A DNA stretch of 64,000 nt from Spongilla lacustris (GCA_949361645.1 OX442416.1:16868993-16932992); one strand, 5' to 3'. Counted from the first letter of the stretch, positions 37,101 to 49,820 are shown. Notes: generated from the sequence alone by a model not told the origin. Numbers and translations: made by a program.

Positions 37101-38540
37101 TGTGTGATTGCAGTGAGGGGAAGTGGTAGTTCTTGGCCCCATTGGCCCCTTGACTGCTGTTGTAACTTGCAGTAAAGGACAGGTAGTGAGAAGAGGTGGG
37201 GTGGGGGGGGGGGGGGGCGAGGGCTGGCACCAGTGTGTGGTGGGCTTGTTAAGTTGTTCTTGGTACATGTCCCCTGACCAATGAGGAGGGTTGGTGGTCC
37301 ATTGGCTGATTGGCCCCTCTTTCATTGAAGGACGGGTAGTGGGGGCAAGTACATATACATATAGTTCATGGCTCCCCTGAAATTTTTGGGATTGCTGAAT
37401 CCATTTGCAGTGCGAGGGCTGGTTTCTCCACTGGCATTATTCTGGGAGCTCGATTAACCACTGGTTGTGTGGCAGCTGGTACTTCCTTGCTGGGCTCCAT
37501 CTGTGAGAGGGCTCCACTGATGTGGGCTGCTGTCTGGACTTGCAGTGTATACTGGTAGAGGGTCTAGTGGCTCCATTTGAAGTGAGCAGAGAGGGGCTGG
37601 TGGTTCTATTGTGTGGAGCTGGCCCTACAGGCCCTTGTTTGCGTGGGGGCTGCTGACTCAACTTGGGGTGGCGTCATGACTGACTCTGTGGAGGCTACGC
37701 CATTGGCCCTGGGTAGCTGAGGGTGTTCTGTAAGAGTGGTTCCATGGGCTGCTGACTGCAGTGTGAGGCTATTAAGTTCAGTTGCAGTGTAGACTTTACA
37801 GGTTCCGCTGCTATTGTTCATGAGCTTGCGGTGAGGGGGCTGGTTGTTCTACTGTGTGGGGGGTCCCAGCTGACTCAACTTGCATTGAACGAAAGGGGGG
37901 GGGGGGGGGGGGGGAAGTTAGCCCCTGGGTGTGGGGCCTGTTAAGTCCACTTGAGGAGTGAGGGCTAATGGTTGATCTGTTAGTGAGGTCATCACGTGTT
38001 GTTGGTACATGTACTTCATGGCTCCCCTGAAATGGTTGGGGATGCTGATTCCATTTGCAGCCTGAGGGCTGGCATCTCCACTGGCATTATTGTGGGGGCT
38101 ACATCCCTGCTGGCAGTGTGGGGGTCTGATGATCTGTCTGCGAGAGGGCTGGTGTCTTCACTGGCATTGTGGACGCTAGCTCCATTGACCAGCTTAGCTG
38201 GTGGCTCCCTGCTTGTTAATTCCACTTGTTGGCTCCACTATTTGGAATGTGAGGCTATTATTAATAATTTAAATTGCAGCATGGGGCTTAATGGTTCCAA
38301 AGGTATATAGTGTGCACTTGCAGTAAGGGGGCTTGTGGTTCTGCTGTGTGGGGATGGCCTCTTTGGCCCCAGGGCTGCTGAGGGAACTTGCAGTGAAGGG
38401 CCTAGCCCCATTAGCCCCTGGCTATGTGGGGGTGTGGCTGGTGGCTCTTTTGGTAATTTAGGGGCTGCTCACTCCCTATCACTAACACAACCACCATCGT
38501 CAGTGGTACGACCGCCATCACTACCTTTCTCAATCTCTCC
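34114..38540 (-). repeat. Inverted counterpart of the tandem units (right arm of element 2)
   Basis: Two near-full units (about 38,520 to 36,500, and 36,500 inward) plus a partial, more diverged third piece at 34,114–34,620. Poly-G runs mirror the poly-C runs of the left arm but differ in length. The central 33,785–34,110 is not clearly paired. Confidence 0.75.
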
Positions 38541-39179
38541 ATCCTCGTCCAATGTATTTTGAATATCGATCGTCGTATTCGTACAGTTCGAACTCATCCG
38601 CCGACTGATTCAGTGAAACTCGACGAGCTCGCCTTCACTCGTGTTATACGTCACCATATCGTTTATCTACACCGAAAAACAACCGTAACAAGCACTACAA
38701 TTCAGCCGCCCAATTGTTTGGTGACCTTATAGGTGTGGTTATCACGCCCTATAGGAATAGTTAAATATTCATGCACTCCATAGAATGGAAACTGTTCCGT
38801 GCACATATAAAGGCGCGATTCGAGCGGGAAACGTGTACTTACTTTGCACAGCTGTTTCTCCGTAACGGATGGCATGAAAATTAACGAACAGAACAAATCA
38901 ATAGGTATAAGACCTCCCTACCTACAAACCGAATTTGAAGCGATTTGATTACTCCTACCGAAAGTTATGGTGGGTTTGAACCCGGTGGGGTATCGGACGT
39001 TGCAATCCTGGCACAGAGTAAGTGCAAGACCCCAAAATATATTTTAGCATAGAGAAATGGTGTAGTATGAAGTGCTGAAAATAGGAAGTCAAGAGCTTAA
39101 ACCGTGTGGAAGATATAGCGCTTTGAATTGGATGCTATATATATAATTTCACAAGCATCAAAATCGCATAGAACGTTCC

Positions 39180-39298
39180 ATATATATATAATTATAATTA
39201 TATATATAATTATAATTATATTTATAATTATAATTATATTTATAATTATATTTATAATTATAATTATATTTATAATTATAATTATATTTATAATATAT
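39180..39298 (+). repeat. (TATAATTA)n low-complexity array between two elements
   Basis: About 118 bp of TATAATTATA words separating the end of element 2 from the next MITE. Probably a TA-rich insertion hotspot. Confidence 0.85.
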
Positions 39299-40125
39299 GG
39301 GACAGTGTACAGCAAAATCGGGCTTGTGGGTTTATAATTTTATCACTATAAAAATGGCAAGTTGTACTAAACAACACATCTTCACGACGGTACTACCTTT
39401 TCATTTCAAATTACGTGCACTTGTTCCCACACCATTTCTCTGTGTGAAAATCGATTTTTGTGATCTACACCTTTTTCCGTGCCGTGGATACAACAATCGT
39501 TAACCCCGCGGGTTAGAAATCCATATTTCTCCACGTACGAGTGTTGAAAACGCGTCAAATTCGGAGTGTGCATAGAGGAGTCCTGTAGCTATTGATTTAT
39601 TCTGTTCGTTAGTTTCTGAATCATACGTTACGGAGATACAATTGAGCAAACTACAGGCACATTTTCCCGCTTGATTCGCGCCAATGCTATAATCACTGCC
39701 TTCCCATTCACTGAGCGGGAGGTGATTTGCCAAAATCATTGGCGCGAATGAAGCTGGAAAACGAGCCCATAGTTTGTTCAACTGTACCTCCGTAACGGAT
39801 GATATATAGAAATTAACGAACAGAACAAACCAATAGCTACAGGACTCCTCTAGGTGCAAACCGAATTTGACGCATTTTCAACACTCGTACGTGGAGAAAT
39901 GAGGATTTCTAACCCGCGGGGTTAACGATTGTTGTATCCATGGCACGGAAAATGTGTAGATCACAAAAATCGATTTTCACACAGAGAAATGGGGTGGGAA
40001 CAAGTGTACGAAATTTGAAAGGAAAACATAGTACGGTCGCGAAGATGTGCTGCTTAGTACAACGTGCAATTTTTATAGTGATAAAATTATAACCCCACGA
40101 GCCCGATTTTGCTGGACACTGTCCC
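39299..40125. mobile_element. Palindromic MITE of the foldback family, about 830 bp
   Basis: GGGACAGTGTACAGCAAAAT at 39,299 pairs with the inverse ATTTTGCTGGACACTGTCCC ending at 40,125, and homology continues inward with few mismatches to an axis at about 39,710 (GATTCGCGCCAATG against CATTGGCGCGAATG). The inner segments are diverged copies of the family end module. Flanked by ATATAT on both sides. No coding capacity. Confidence 0.8.
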
Positions 40126-40220
40126 ATATATATATAATATATTATACATTTATGCATAGAGAAATATATTACATTAATTACACACAATCACTAGCTTGCT
40201 ATATATAAAACACACTACAG

Positions 40221-40645
40221 TTAAGATGGGATTCTACGGAGGATGGCTCTGGCATTCACTCTTGTTAGGCAAATGCTCAAGTTTGCGAAAAGCTCAAAAG
40301 ATATCTGTGCCTTTGGCAGAGACTTGTGAATCGCAAGCCTAGCAATGATCTGAGCCAGAAATCTTGAAGCTTCGTTACCCCAAGCCCCATAGGAGTCAAC
40401 TACTAGAGGGGTTGAGACCCACCCTAAAGCTGAACACTTTTCATCATTGGCCTGGTGTTTCCTGCTCTCCGTGACTGCACCAACTGTTGCTCCCGCTTCA
40501 ACTAAAGTTGAAGGATTTATCGGTGAGACAACGGAGATGTCCAGGGCAACGGGCCTTCCATGATTCCAATGCTTCACGAGAATATCAGCAGGCCGTGACT
40601 GTGAATGGTCAGGAAAGAGCCCAGCACCATGCAACTTCAACTTCG
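40221..40645 (-). pseudogene. Retroelement C-terminal tail (RT-associated ORF fragment)
   Basis: Minus-strand frame containing 'SRPADILVKHWNHGRPVALD', then 'ALGWVSTPLVVDSYGAWGNE', and ending 'NARAILRRIPS' and stop. The order 'RPADIL...W..GRP.ALD' then 'C.ALGWV..PL.V..YG.WG.EA' is the C-terminal part of the same reverse-transcriptase ORF family as at 25.7 kb. It is intact over about 140 residues but lacks the polymerase region, so it is a 5'-truncated copy. It is the best-preserved member here. Confidence 0.7.
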
Positions 40646-40649
40646 ATTG

Positions 40650-43068
40650 AAGCATGTGCATATTATTATATACAATGTTATACAATGTCAGGTACATGTA
40701 TATATACATGCATTTCTTATTACCCTAATGCTATATATGAATTGTAAGATAATATTAACTTTTAAAAAATTAAGAGCTTCATAATTCTGAATTGACCACA
40801 ATTCTAACCACTTATGTAAACCATGCTTAGTATATAAGAGTGTTAGTCTGTGACGATTTTTTATACATGTACATGCACAATTGGCATCTGTAGACTAGTT
40901 ACCTTTCTATTTTTCAAATTCAGCTCAGAAACAGAAAAACGATCCAGTGTCAATTTTTAGCTCTATTTAAAAACTCGAACGCTTTGCCTCATTTTTCTTC
41001 TTGTAGCAGTATTAAGTAACTACACTTGTCTTGCTATTTTCAAAATTACAAGATGGAATGCCAAGGAGTTGTTGAACTGTATTGCAAGTACAACCCTGCT
41101 AAGGCGATAATGGCAAAACAGACAAATGGTTTCGGCAGTAATAAATTTCTTATGCCGGCTTTATGAAATGTCAACGCATGCATGCAATCCGCGATGCTTT
41201 ACAGTGCATTTAGTAAGCAGTTCTGTTTTATTACTTGTCGATTATCGTGGTTTCACACCTTGGCATTGTTTAAGGTAATTAGTGTGTCTAAAACCTGTCC
41301 GAGATTTTGAAATCTAATAATAAGAGAACTGATCGAAATTTGCAATAAGTTAAATGCCGAGATGATAATTAGATTGAACATAAAGCAAAACCTATCAATC
41401 ACACCATATCACGAAGCACCAGATACATATATGCACCACATGTCAAGAAATTGTGGACATCAATGCATAACTCGGCTTACAATTGTGATTTTAAAAATCT
41501 GATTGCACCATTAAACTCACTAGGTACTTTAGAGATTTATCACGTTATTAAAACAGCTAATTAATTTATTAAAATATATTATTATTATTGTCTTGTAATA
41601 CGTTAATTGTATGTCTGCATGGCAGGAAAGTTAGGAATAGCAATCGCTGTTACATAAAATCCTTCCGAACTAAAGCTATCGTCGATTTTAGAGATCTAAG
41701 CATACGCTTAGTTTTACTCGTGCCCCTGCCACTGGATACATTCTGGAGGTCACGTGATATGTTATTTACTCGTTCCCAGACCCTATTTATTGAGAACACC
41801 TTGTTTGTCAATAAATAGGGTCTGGGAACGAGACTAAGCATGGCTAGCCTTTTGGCGGAGGGTTGGGTATCAAGCCTATATTTGTACCCGTCTGATTAGT
41901 ATTGTGGATATAATAGCACTACACTTGATTGCTATCAATCATTCTTGGTATACGCTAGTCTTGCTAGCCAGACGAACATGAACAACATTGAACTTCAATT
42001 GGACTGTGAACGAGGGACGCATGTTGGAAGTAAGACTTAGTATTACTATATACATGTAGGCTTGAAACCCCCAAAACGCGAAGGTCGAGCTGATAGAACG
42101 GCTGCTGTGGAGTAGCTACCACGGTGTCACTATACGAGAGTCGAGAGTACCCCGCTCGTTTAGCGGTTAAGATGCACGGGCGATTCCGTCTCTATATATA
42201 TATATCTGCATTTGCATCGCTCTGACGTTTACCACCACGACTGGCTTGTTTTTGATAACATACTAGAAGTTCTCGTGGAGGTGTGTTAATTTAGAACATT
42301 GCCTTCCACTAGAATTCACATATGCATGGGCGGCGGATATTCCCAGCTGGACTTTCCACTCTCTGTCCTGTTATGTATATGTATATCGTTGATTAATGGC
42401 TAGCCAAGGTCGCTCGCGCTCACTTCCATAGCAGTCTCGTTTCCAGACCCAATATACGCAGCTGCTCTGCTACGTATACGAGAAGTCTGTCCTGTAGTAT
42501 TTCTTTCCAACTCCGCCGGAATGTCGGCCAAGGTATACAACAAGGATGAACAGCCGTAAACGTACTCGGAGAGTGGTTATAACTTATAAGTAGATCACAT
42601 ACATGCACCTGTCTGTGTAATTTGCCCCTACAAATACTAAGCAATGGCACAGAAAAGGATGCCATGATGCAGCTCTGATATGTCATCAATGAACAGATCG
42701 ATGGCATGAAGGCACAGCTAGGTAGAACTACATGTATGTATGTACTACCATGCATGTGAAACGTTTACACAAATCACCACATGCCACCACCCTATAATTA
42801 AATAGGTGACCACAAAGATGTTGACAGCTACAATGTACTCTGTAATTACCAGCCCTTCTTGAACCTTCCACATACACAACCAATAGATAACCAAATAAAT
42901 ACACACCGTAACTGTTACACCGATCACCTACATGTATTACATACATCTGCAGAGCCATGTACATATAGCTAGACCACACAAAGCCTTCCATTTGAGTTGG
43001 GCGCTGAAGTACTTTCACCAGGTGCATGTTGGAAGGGTGGCTGGCACAGTCCATGAGATGCAAAACTT
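40650..43068. other. Non-coding stretch; possible exon at its right edge
   Basis: Mostly AT-rich without a recognisable gene. On the minus strand at 42,975–43,085 'ALATWVKVLHLMDCASHPSN' and onward to 'QMEGF' looks exon-like but is unidentified. It straddles the outer boundary of the 11 kb palindrome at 43,069. Confidence 0.4.
41769..41832. repeat. Perfect 25-bp stem hairpin, 14-bp loop
   Basis: CTCGTTCCCAGACCCTATTT and TATTGA at 41,769–41,793 are exactly complementary to 41,808–41,832. Pairing stops at both outer edges. Could be the core of a short hairpin MITE. Confidence 0.9.
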
Positions 43069-43649
43069 TGACCCAGGTAGCCAGAGCCATCAATTGACTA
43101 ATAAAGAGACATTTTCAAACATCACCAAAGTCAATGCCCCAAAACAAATTAAAGGGACTGTGTGTTATGTTCCAAAAGGAATGGCAGGGAGATAAAAACA
43201 ACGAAACAGTGCACTCTGCCAATGTGTGGACAACACCCCAGTGACCCTGACCACAGAGATACACAATGTACCTTTAGCATCCCACCTACATGTATTGGTA
43301 TTCATGTTGTTACTATTCATGAATAAGTACAGATGTACTGTAATTATAGTGTAGAAAAGTAGTAATAGTGGAAAGGTGTGAAATTACAAGTGGGTGAACT
43401 GAGTAAAAGAAAGCAGAGGCATTATAGGGGAGAAGGATATGTGGTGCTATGGATATGGGGTGCTATGGATATGGGGTGATTTGGATCAGATGGTGTAGAG
43501 GTGAGGGGTGGAGCATGTATTGTTACATTGATGCCGTTATGGGGAAGAGTGGGCTCTATGCTGGAATGCAAGCAGGGAGCATGGGAGGAGCACACAACGA
43601 ACCTATTACAATGTAAAATGCACTTTGTCAATCACATCTACTGTCCCTC

Positions 43650-44205
43650 ATCACCACACACATGTTCCCTTCTTACACCACAGCACACACACATGTTCCT
43701 CCTAACACCACACCACAAACACATGTTCCCTCCTTACATGACACCACATACACGCACGTTCCCTCGTTACACCACACCTCTCATGCATGTTCCCTCCTTA
43801 CACCACAGCACACACACATGTTCCCTCCTTACACCACACCATTCCCTCCTTACACCACACCACACACACATGTTCCCTCCTTACACCACACCATTCCCTC
43901 CTTACACCACACCACACACACATGTTCCCTCCTTACACCACACCACACACACATGTTCCCTCCTTACACCACACCACACTCACATGTTCCCTCCTTACAC
44001 CACACCACACACACATGTTCCCTCCTTACACCACACCACACACACATGTTCCCTCCTTACACCACACCACACTCACATGTTCCCTCCTTACACCACACCA
44101 CACACACATGTTCCCTCCTTACACCACACCACACACGTTTCCTTCTTATACACCACACAACACACACATGTTCCCTCCTTACACCACACACACCCTTGTT
44201 CCCTC
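43650..44205 (+). repeat. 31-bp minisatellite, left arm
   Basis: Units of ATGTTCCCTCCTTACACCAC plus ACCACACACAC, about 17 copies with shortened variants (CCATTCCCTCC). The His/Thr/Pro-rich frames across it are repeat translations. Confidence 0.9.
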
Positions 44206-44439
44206 ACAACGCACTCCCAGTGTGTTAACTCTTTAAAGGCAGTTGTCACTGATAGGCAACACATCAATTAGTCTTTCTCTTGGCAGATGTCACCTTTCAG
44301 CGATGTATTTAATTGAGCAGTCAACTTTCAATTCTTTACAGCATTTGTTGAAGGTACATACAAATAGGAATGCACATAGAAGGTTACTTGTATAAAAAAG
44401 ATGGCAGGGTCAGGGATGGCTACTGTGATATGCATATAA

Positions 44440-46700
44440 TATGCATCGGGGAGATAATGTGCCTGTACATCCGAGAGAGGGTGGAATGGAGATGTCTGCA
44501 CACAGGGGAGGAAGTGATTATAATCATATCAGAAGGAGAGATATATTAATGATGTACTTGCACACCAGAGAGGGAGATATCTGTAGCCCTAACTCTAAAC
44601 ATATCAGAAGGAGATATATTGGTGATGTGCCTTTACACCTGAGAGTGGTGTCTGCACACAGGAGATATATGTAACTATAATCATATCAGAAGGAGAGAGA
44701 TATTAATAATGTACCTGTACACCTGAGAGGGGGTGGAATAGAGATATCTGTACACCTAACTCTAGGGGGGTATAAAGTTAACTATAAACATATATCAGAA
44801 GGATCCATGCAGCCATTATTATTATTTGCCTAGTAGTACATGTATACACCTGAGAGGGGGTGGAACAAGGAAGGAGGTAACTAATGTTTTTATTCACTTG
44901 CAGTACTTTAAATCTTCCCTCTGTATGTGAATTTCATAGTTGACTTCAAGACCTTCCAGACCTATCTCCTCCACATCACATATCCATCACATGCCTAAAT
45001 AATTTTCGCGTGCACTCACATAACTGCATGCGTCCCAACACACCCTACACAATTTCCATAAGTACTCAAAGATATATCACACGAGAAGCGTACGATCTCT
45101 AACAAACAGTACAGCTTACATGTGTTTTAATGCCTAAATGACCTCATTCATTTGCGCTGTTAAAGAGTTAAAGCCTACGCCCATAACGGAGGGTGGAACA
45201 GCTTATACAATCGACCACTTGGTGAAATTGATCAATGATGTGTGTGTTTTTATATTCTGCTGATACATTGATTGAGGTTTTTGTGAACATCAATATTCCT
45301 TTTGCCACTGTGGGGTAATTTTCAAATTGACTGGATTTACAACATTTCGATGTAAGTAGCAAGGCGCATTTTACATCAACTTTGCTATAATCATGCCATA
45401 AATGACATTCATGATCATACCATTGAAAGTGGCAGTCTGGGCACGTATTATTTACATTTATATGACCTCCCTCCCCCTCCCCCTCCCCCCCCCTCCACCG
45501 CGGGGAGGTTTAGTAATGCAAATATGGATATAAGATTGGTATTACATTGTCTGCAGAAAACTCTTTTCTGCTCTTTGTATTAAGAAGCGACTTCGGGCCC
45601 ACATGTTTTTGCAATTACCATCAATAGTCAGTGGTGGTCTGGCCAGAGTATAGCCCAAAAAGTGGGCGCCAAACAACTGACAGGGCGCCAAGAATAGCGC
45701 CTAGCCGGCTATCGTATTGCTTAACAGCTGTAGCTGCCCCTCCCACCCCCACCTAGTCTGGGTACATAACCCCGACCCGCATGATGTCAGCGCAAGTGGT
45801 TCATTAATTTAATTTGTTCGACCAAATGATTTGCCTTATTGGATGGCTACAAAAGGTCATATACCTAGTGTCCCTATCCCTTCTCACACTTGTGCTACAT
45901 CTATCCATGCGATGTCCCACACCACTTACATGTAAGCAGTAGGTTGCTTATATTGAACTAAATGTCCATAACAATTGCATCCACACTGTATCTGTCACCA
46001 AATCAGATAACAATGACCATACACAGACGACAAAAAGTGGTTCACAAGGTGTTACCGAGGATGGCGTCAACAAATTTATATGTACTTGTGTATGAGGCAT
46101 TTCTAATCCATGTAATAATTAAATATCCTTGGATTCATTTACGTCGATGTCAACATTAAACTTTATAAATTTACACTTTTCGTTGTGTTGTACTTCTTGG
46201 ACAGGGAGAATTATATATGGATAGGTGCATAATGTGTGGTCGAAAGGTAATTCTAACCCTTATATGGAAGTATATATATATTACTAAACTGAGTGAATAA
46301 AAACATTAGTTACCTCCTTGCTTGTTCCACCCCCTGTCATTTGTATACTTGCACAGCTAGGCAAATTATTATAATATCTGCATGGATCCATAGGATATGT
46401 TTATAGTTAACTATATACTCCCTTGTGTACAGACACCGCCCTCAGGTGTACTGACATACAGGCACATCGTAAACATCTTTTAATCCCTCCAACTGATATG
46501 TTTATAGTTACCTGCTCCTCTGCAGGTGTATAGATATAGAGATACCGCTCTGCATGCAGGTTCCCCTGCATGTGTATAACGACATCTTCGTTCCACCCCT
46601 CTCACGACAGGTGTGCCAGCACATCAAACCTACATTTTTCCTTCTAGTACATGTATGTGTATAGTTACTCTCCCCCCCCCACCCCTCTTTGGGTGTACAT
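44440..46700. mobile_element. Foldback-like element with minisatellite ends, left arm
   Basis: 44,440–44,905 is an array of units containing ACACCTGAGAGGGGGTGGAA and CATATCAGAAGGAG; 46,290–46,700 is the inverted equivalent. Landmark pair: GGAGGTAACTAATGTTTTTA at 44,875 and its inverse at 46,297; also GGATCCATGCAG and CTGCATGGATCC. The inner 1.4 kb is unpaired. A structure with tandem-repeated inverted ends around a unique core resembles foldback transposons. Confidence 0.65.
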
Positions 46701-47387
46701 GCGCATATTATACATGCATGATGCAAGGTATAGCCGTCCGCTTCGCCAATAACGTTCTAACTGTTACCAATTGAACGTTGGCTGCTCAATGCGTCGCATA
46801 ACGGCGATATCCGCCAGAAGTAGTTAATTAAACAACAAGTACTATAGCCGAATTGTCATGAAATTGTACCCCCTGCCCTCACACACACTAAGAAAAGTTG
46901 TGCTGTCGATCATATAAAATCCCTTCTGCAAGTGGTAATTATAAAAAGCTGTACGTTCTGTAATGTAAGCATACACACATCACATGCACATGAGCAGTTA
47001 TGAATAAACAATTCCCCGATTTTGGCTTTGGAAAGTGGTCCGCTTTTAATTCAGTTTGCCTGAACTAATTTTCGAGTGACATGCCCTTTGAACTCTCTAT
47101 AGCCCAAGAACCAGAGCACGAATACGAGCAATTCTATTTTGATTTTGATCCTCAACAATAATTTCAGTTATAACATCGAATACCTTAATAATTGACAATT
47201 TAATTTTTGTATTCTCACTATTCTGGTTTGATCAGTTATACTCCCCCCCCCCCCCCCCCCCCCCCGGCAGCAGACAACCTTAACACTCATATTACATCCT
47301 AAAATTTGCAACGCATAACATCACAATCTGTCGGCTCAATTCAGGTATGCCTGTCAGAATGGAAGTGGCATTCTTCCTAAAGACCAA

Positions 47388-47755
47388 TCCAGACCAGCAG
47401 AGATTCTAGTGCCAAACTGGTTCCACTCAAGCTCCCTTGCCCAGCTGCATTTGACATACATGTAAAGGGCATGAAAGTTGCAAAGAGCGGCTCAAACCTG
47501 TGGTCATGCAGCTGAGATGGGAGAAGAGGCCAAGCACTCTAGAAATGATGAGGCATGTGCCCTTAGAGGATGGGCATGCTTGGGGGATGGGGACAATGAA
47601 GCTATCAATGTAGGTAGTGCCCAGCTCTGTCAAACTCTAAATGAGGTCATGTACAGTTGCCTCAACTTCACCCTCGTGGGGCAGAATGCCAGGGCAATTT
47701 TGGCAAATGTGTCTCACCAACCACTTGCACAAAGTGTGGTTTTAGGTTCTTTTTA
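47388..47755 (+). pseudogene. Retroelement tail relic, left arm
   Basis: Contains 'PAEILVPNW', then in another frame 'GHAAEMGEEAKHSRNDEACA' followed by 'LRGWACLGDG' and ending 'NARAILANV', a decayed version of the retroelement tail at 40.2 kb. Frame changes between the parts show that it is dead. Confidence 0.55.
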
Positions 47756-48582
47756 ATATGCTAATTGAAAATATTGTATTTGTTGTTCTTGTGTATTTGT
47801 TGAGTAACCAATTGCTTTACCCCTCCACGTGTATTTTAATTTACATAATGCACTCTCCCAGGAAATCAAGCAATTGAAAATGTTGGGGGGAAAAACAGCT
47901 ACTTATACTCTAAGGTATTCCATACAAATATTAGTTTTAAAAAGTAAGCGAAACCAAGAATATGACATGACGGTCCCAACTGCAGTCACATGCAGAGCAT
48001 TTCCTGGGACAGTGCTCTCCACTTAATAAGTCTATAACATGATATACTGAGGTGAATGATAAATGAGGACACAGGAAGCAGTGAGTGAATAACTTGCACT
48101 GTACCTAGCAATCCAGAAATACATCCAGGTGGCTTGCATGTGTTATTGATGTGCATATAACCACCTTAGGCAAGGCAAGCACATCAACAACACTAATGCA
48201 CAACAAAAACAAGAAACTTCATTTGCACAATAATAAGGCCTCGCATTTGCAATAACCATATACATGTATATACAACTGGTTCTGAACTGACAGTTGTAAG
48301 GGTTATCTGTTGTGGGCATTGTAAGCGGTTGTGTGAAGCGCAACCTCATGTGGTAACAACTCGGCCTAAGCATATACTCCCTTTTACAGGAGTGTTTGGA
48401 ATAGTGCTGTATATATATTAATAATTTTCCACAGCAATGTGATGGTGTTTACTGTGACAAAAGTGCTCCAAATGCGGTATACCCTCATATTCCACATTTT
48501 CATTACCATGTACATATAGACATCAATGTTTGGTATAAATATTCTACGACTACTAATCCGCCAAGCACCAGTATAAAGGGTA

Positions 48583-48625
48583 TCCAGCATTTCAAGGTAC
48601 AGGTTCAAACAGCTATACAAATATC
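48583..48625. other. 43-bp spacer at the palindrome axis
   Basis: Unpaired sequence between the two 5.5 kb arms. It shows no repeat and no adapter-like sequence that I recognise. Confidence 0.9.
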
Positions 48626-49452
48626 TACCCTTTATACTGGTGCTTGGCGGATTAGTAGTCGTAGAATATTTATACCAAACATTGATGTCTATATGTACAT
48701 GGTAATGAAAATGTGGAATATGAGGGTATACCGCATTTGGAGCACTTTTGTCACAGTAAACACCATCACATTGCTGTGGAAAATTATTAATATATATACA
48801 GCACTATTCCAAACACTCCTGTAAAAGGGAGTATATGCTTAGGCCGAGTTGTTACCACATGAGGTTGCGCTTCACACAACCGCTTACAATGCCCACAACA
48901 GATAACCCTTACAACTGTCAGTTCAGAACCAGTTGTATATACATGTATATGGTTATTGCAAATGCGAGGCCTTATTATTGTGCAAATGAAGTTTCTTGTT
49001 TTTGTTGTGCATTAGTGTTGTTGATGTGCTTGCCTTGCCTAAGGTGGTTATATGCACATCAATAACACATGCAAGCCACCTGGATGTATTTCTGGATTGC
49101 TAGGTACAGTGCAAGTTATTCACTCACTGCTTCCTGTGTCCTCATTTATCATTCACCTCAGTATATCATGTTATAGACTTATTAAGTGGAGAGCACTGTC
49201 CCAGGAAATGCTCTGCATGTGACTGCAGTTGGGACCGTCATGTCATATTCTTGGTTTCGCTTACTTTTTAAAACTAATATTTGTATGGAATACCTTAGAG
49301 TATAAGTAGCTGTTTTTCCCCCCAACATTTTCAATTGCTTGATTTCCTGGGAGAGTGCATTATGTAAATTAAAATACACGTGGAGGGGTAAAGCAATTGG
49401 TTACTCAACAAATACACAAGAACAACAAATACAATATTTTCAATTAGCATAT

Positions 49453-49820
49453 TAAAAAGAACCTAAAACCACACTTTGTGCAAGTGGTTGGTGAGACACA
49501 TTTGCCAAAATTGCCCTGGCATTCTGCCCCACGAGGGTGAAGTTGAGGCAACTGTACATGACCTCATTTAGAGTTTGACAGAGCTGGGCACTACCTACAT
49601 TGATAGCTTCATTGTCCCCATCCCCCAAGCATGCCCATCCTCTAAGGGCACATGCCTCATCATTTCTAGAGTGCTTGGCCTCTTCTCCCATCTCAGCTGC
49701 ATGACCACAGGTTTGAGCCGCTCTTTGCAACTTTCATGCCCTTTACATGTATGTCAAATGCAGCTGGGCAAGGGAGCTTGAGTGGAACCAGTTTGGCACT
49801 AGAATCTCTGCTGGTCTGGA
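49453..49820 (-). pseudogene. Retroelement tail relic, right arm
   Basis: Mirror copy of the relic at 47,388–47,755 in the opposite orientation, with the same stops and frameshifts. Confidence 0.55.

Larger units (their letters stand above)
28975..39179. mobile_element. Giant foldback element 2 (about 10.2 kb), complete
   Basis: The ends GGAACGTTCTATGCGATTTT (from 28,975) and its inverse (ending 39,179) are followed by several hundred bases of near-identical inverted sequence. Blocks pair across the axis at about 34,080, for example 29,582–29,809 with 38,335–38,562. The outer about 650 bp of each arm contain the family's subterminal module. The inner parts are two tandem repeat units of about 2.05 kb per arm. 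It is flanked by TA-rich sequence on both sides. No transposase domain is visible; all long frames are repeat translations rich in Pro/Thr/Ser. It is presumably mobilised by an element encoded elsewhere. Confidence 0.8.

Noticed and set aside
29582..38562. Many Pro/Thr-rich frames of 60–130 residues
   Set aside because: Same words recur in every 2-kb unit and on both arms; no start, splice or domain support.
42140..42195. tRNA-like words (TTTAGCGGTTAAGATGC … GGGCGATTCCGTC)
   Set aside because: A-box-like and B-box-like words lie too close together for a cloverleaf with an anticodon arm; at most a relic of a tRNA-derived SINE.
43501..44271. His/Thr/Pro-rich 256-residue frame (and 228-residue mirror)
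   Set aside because: Translation of the 31-bp minisatellite, open in three frames.
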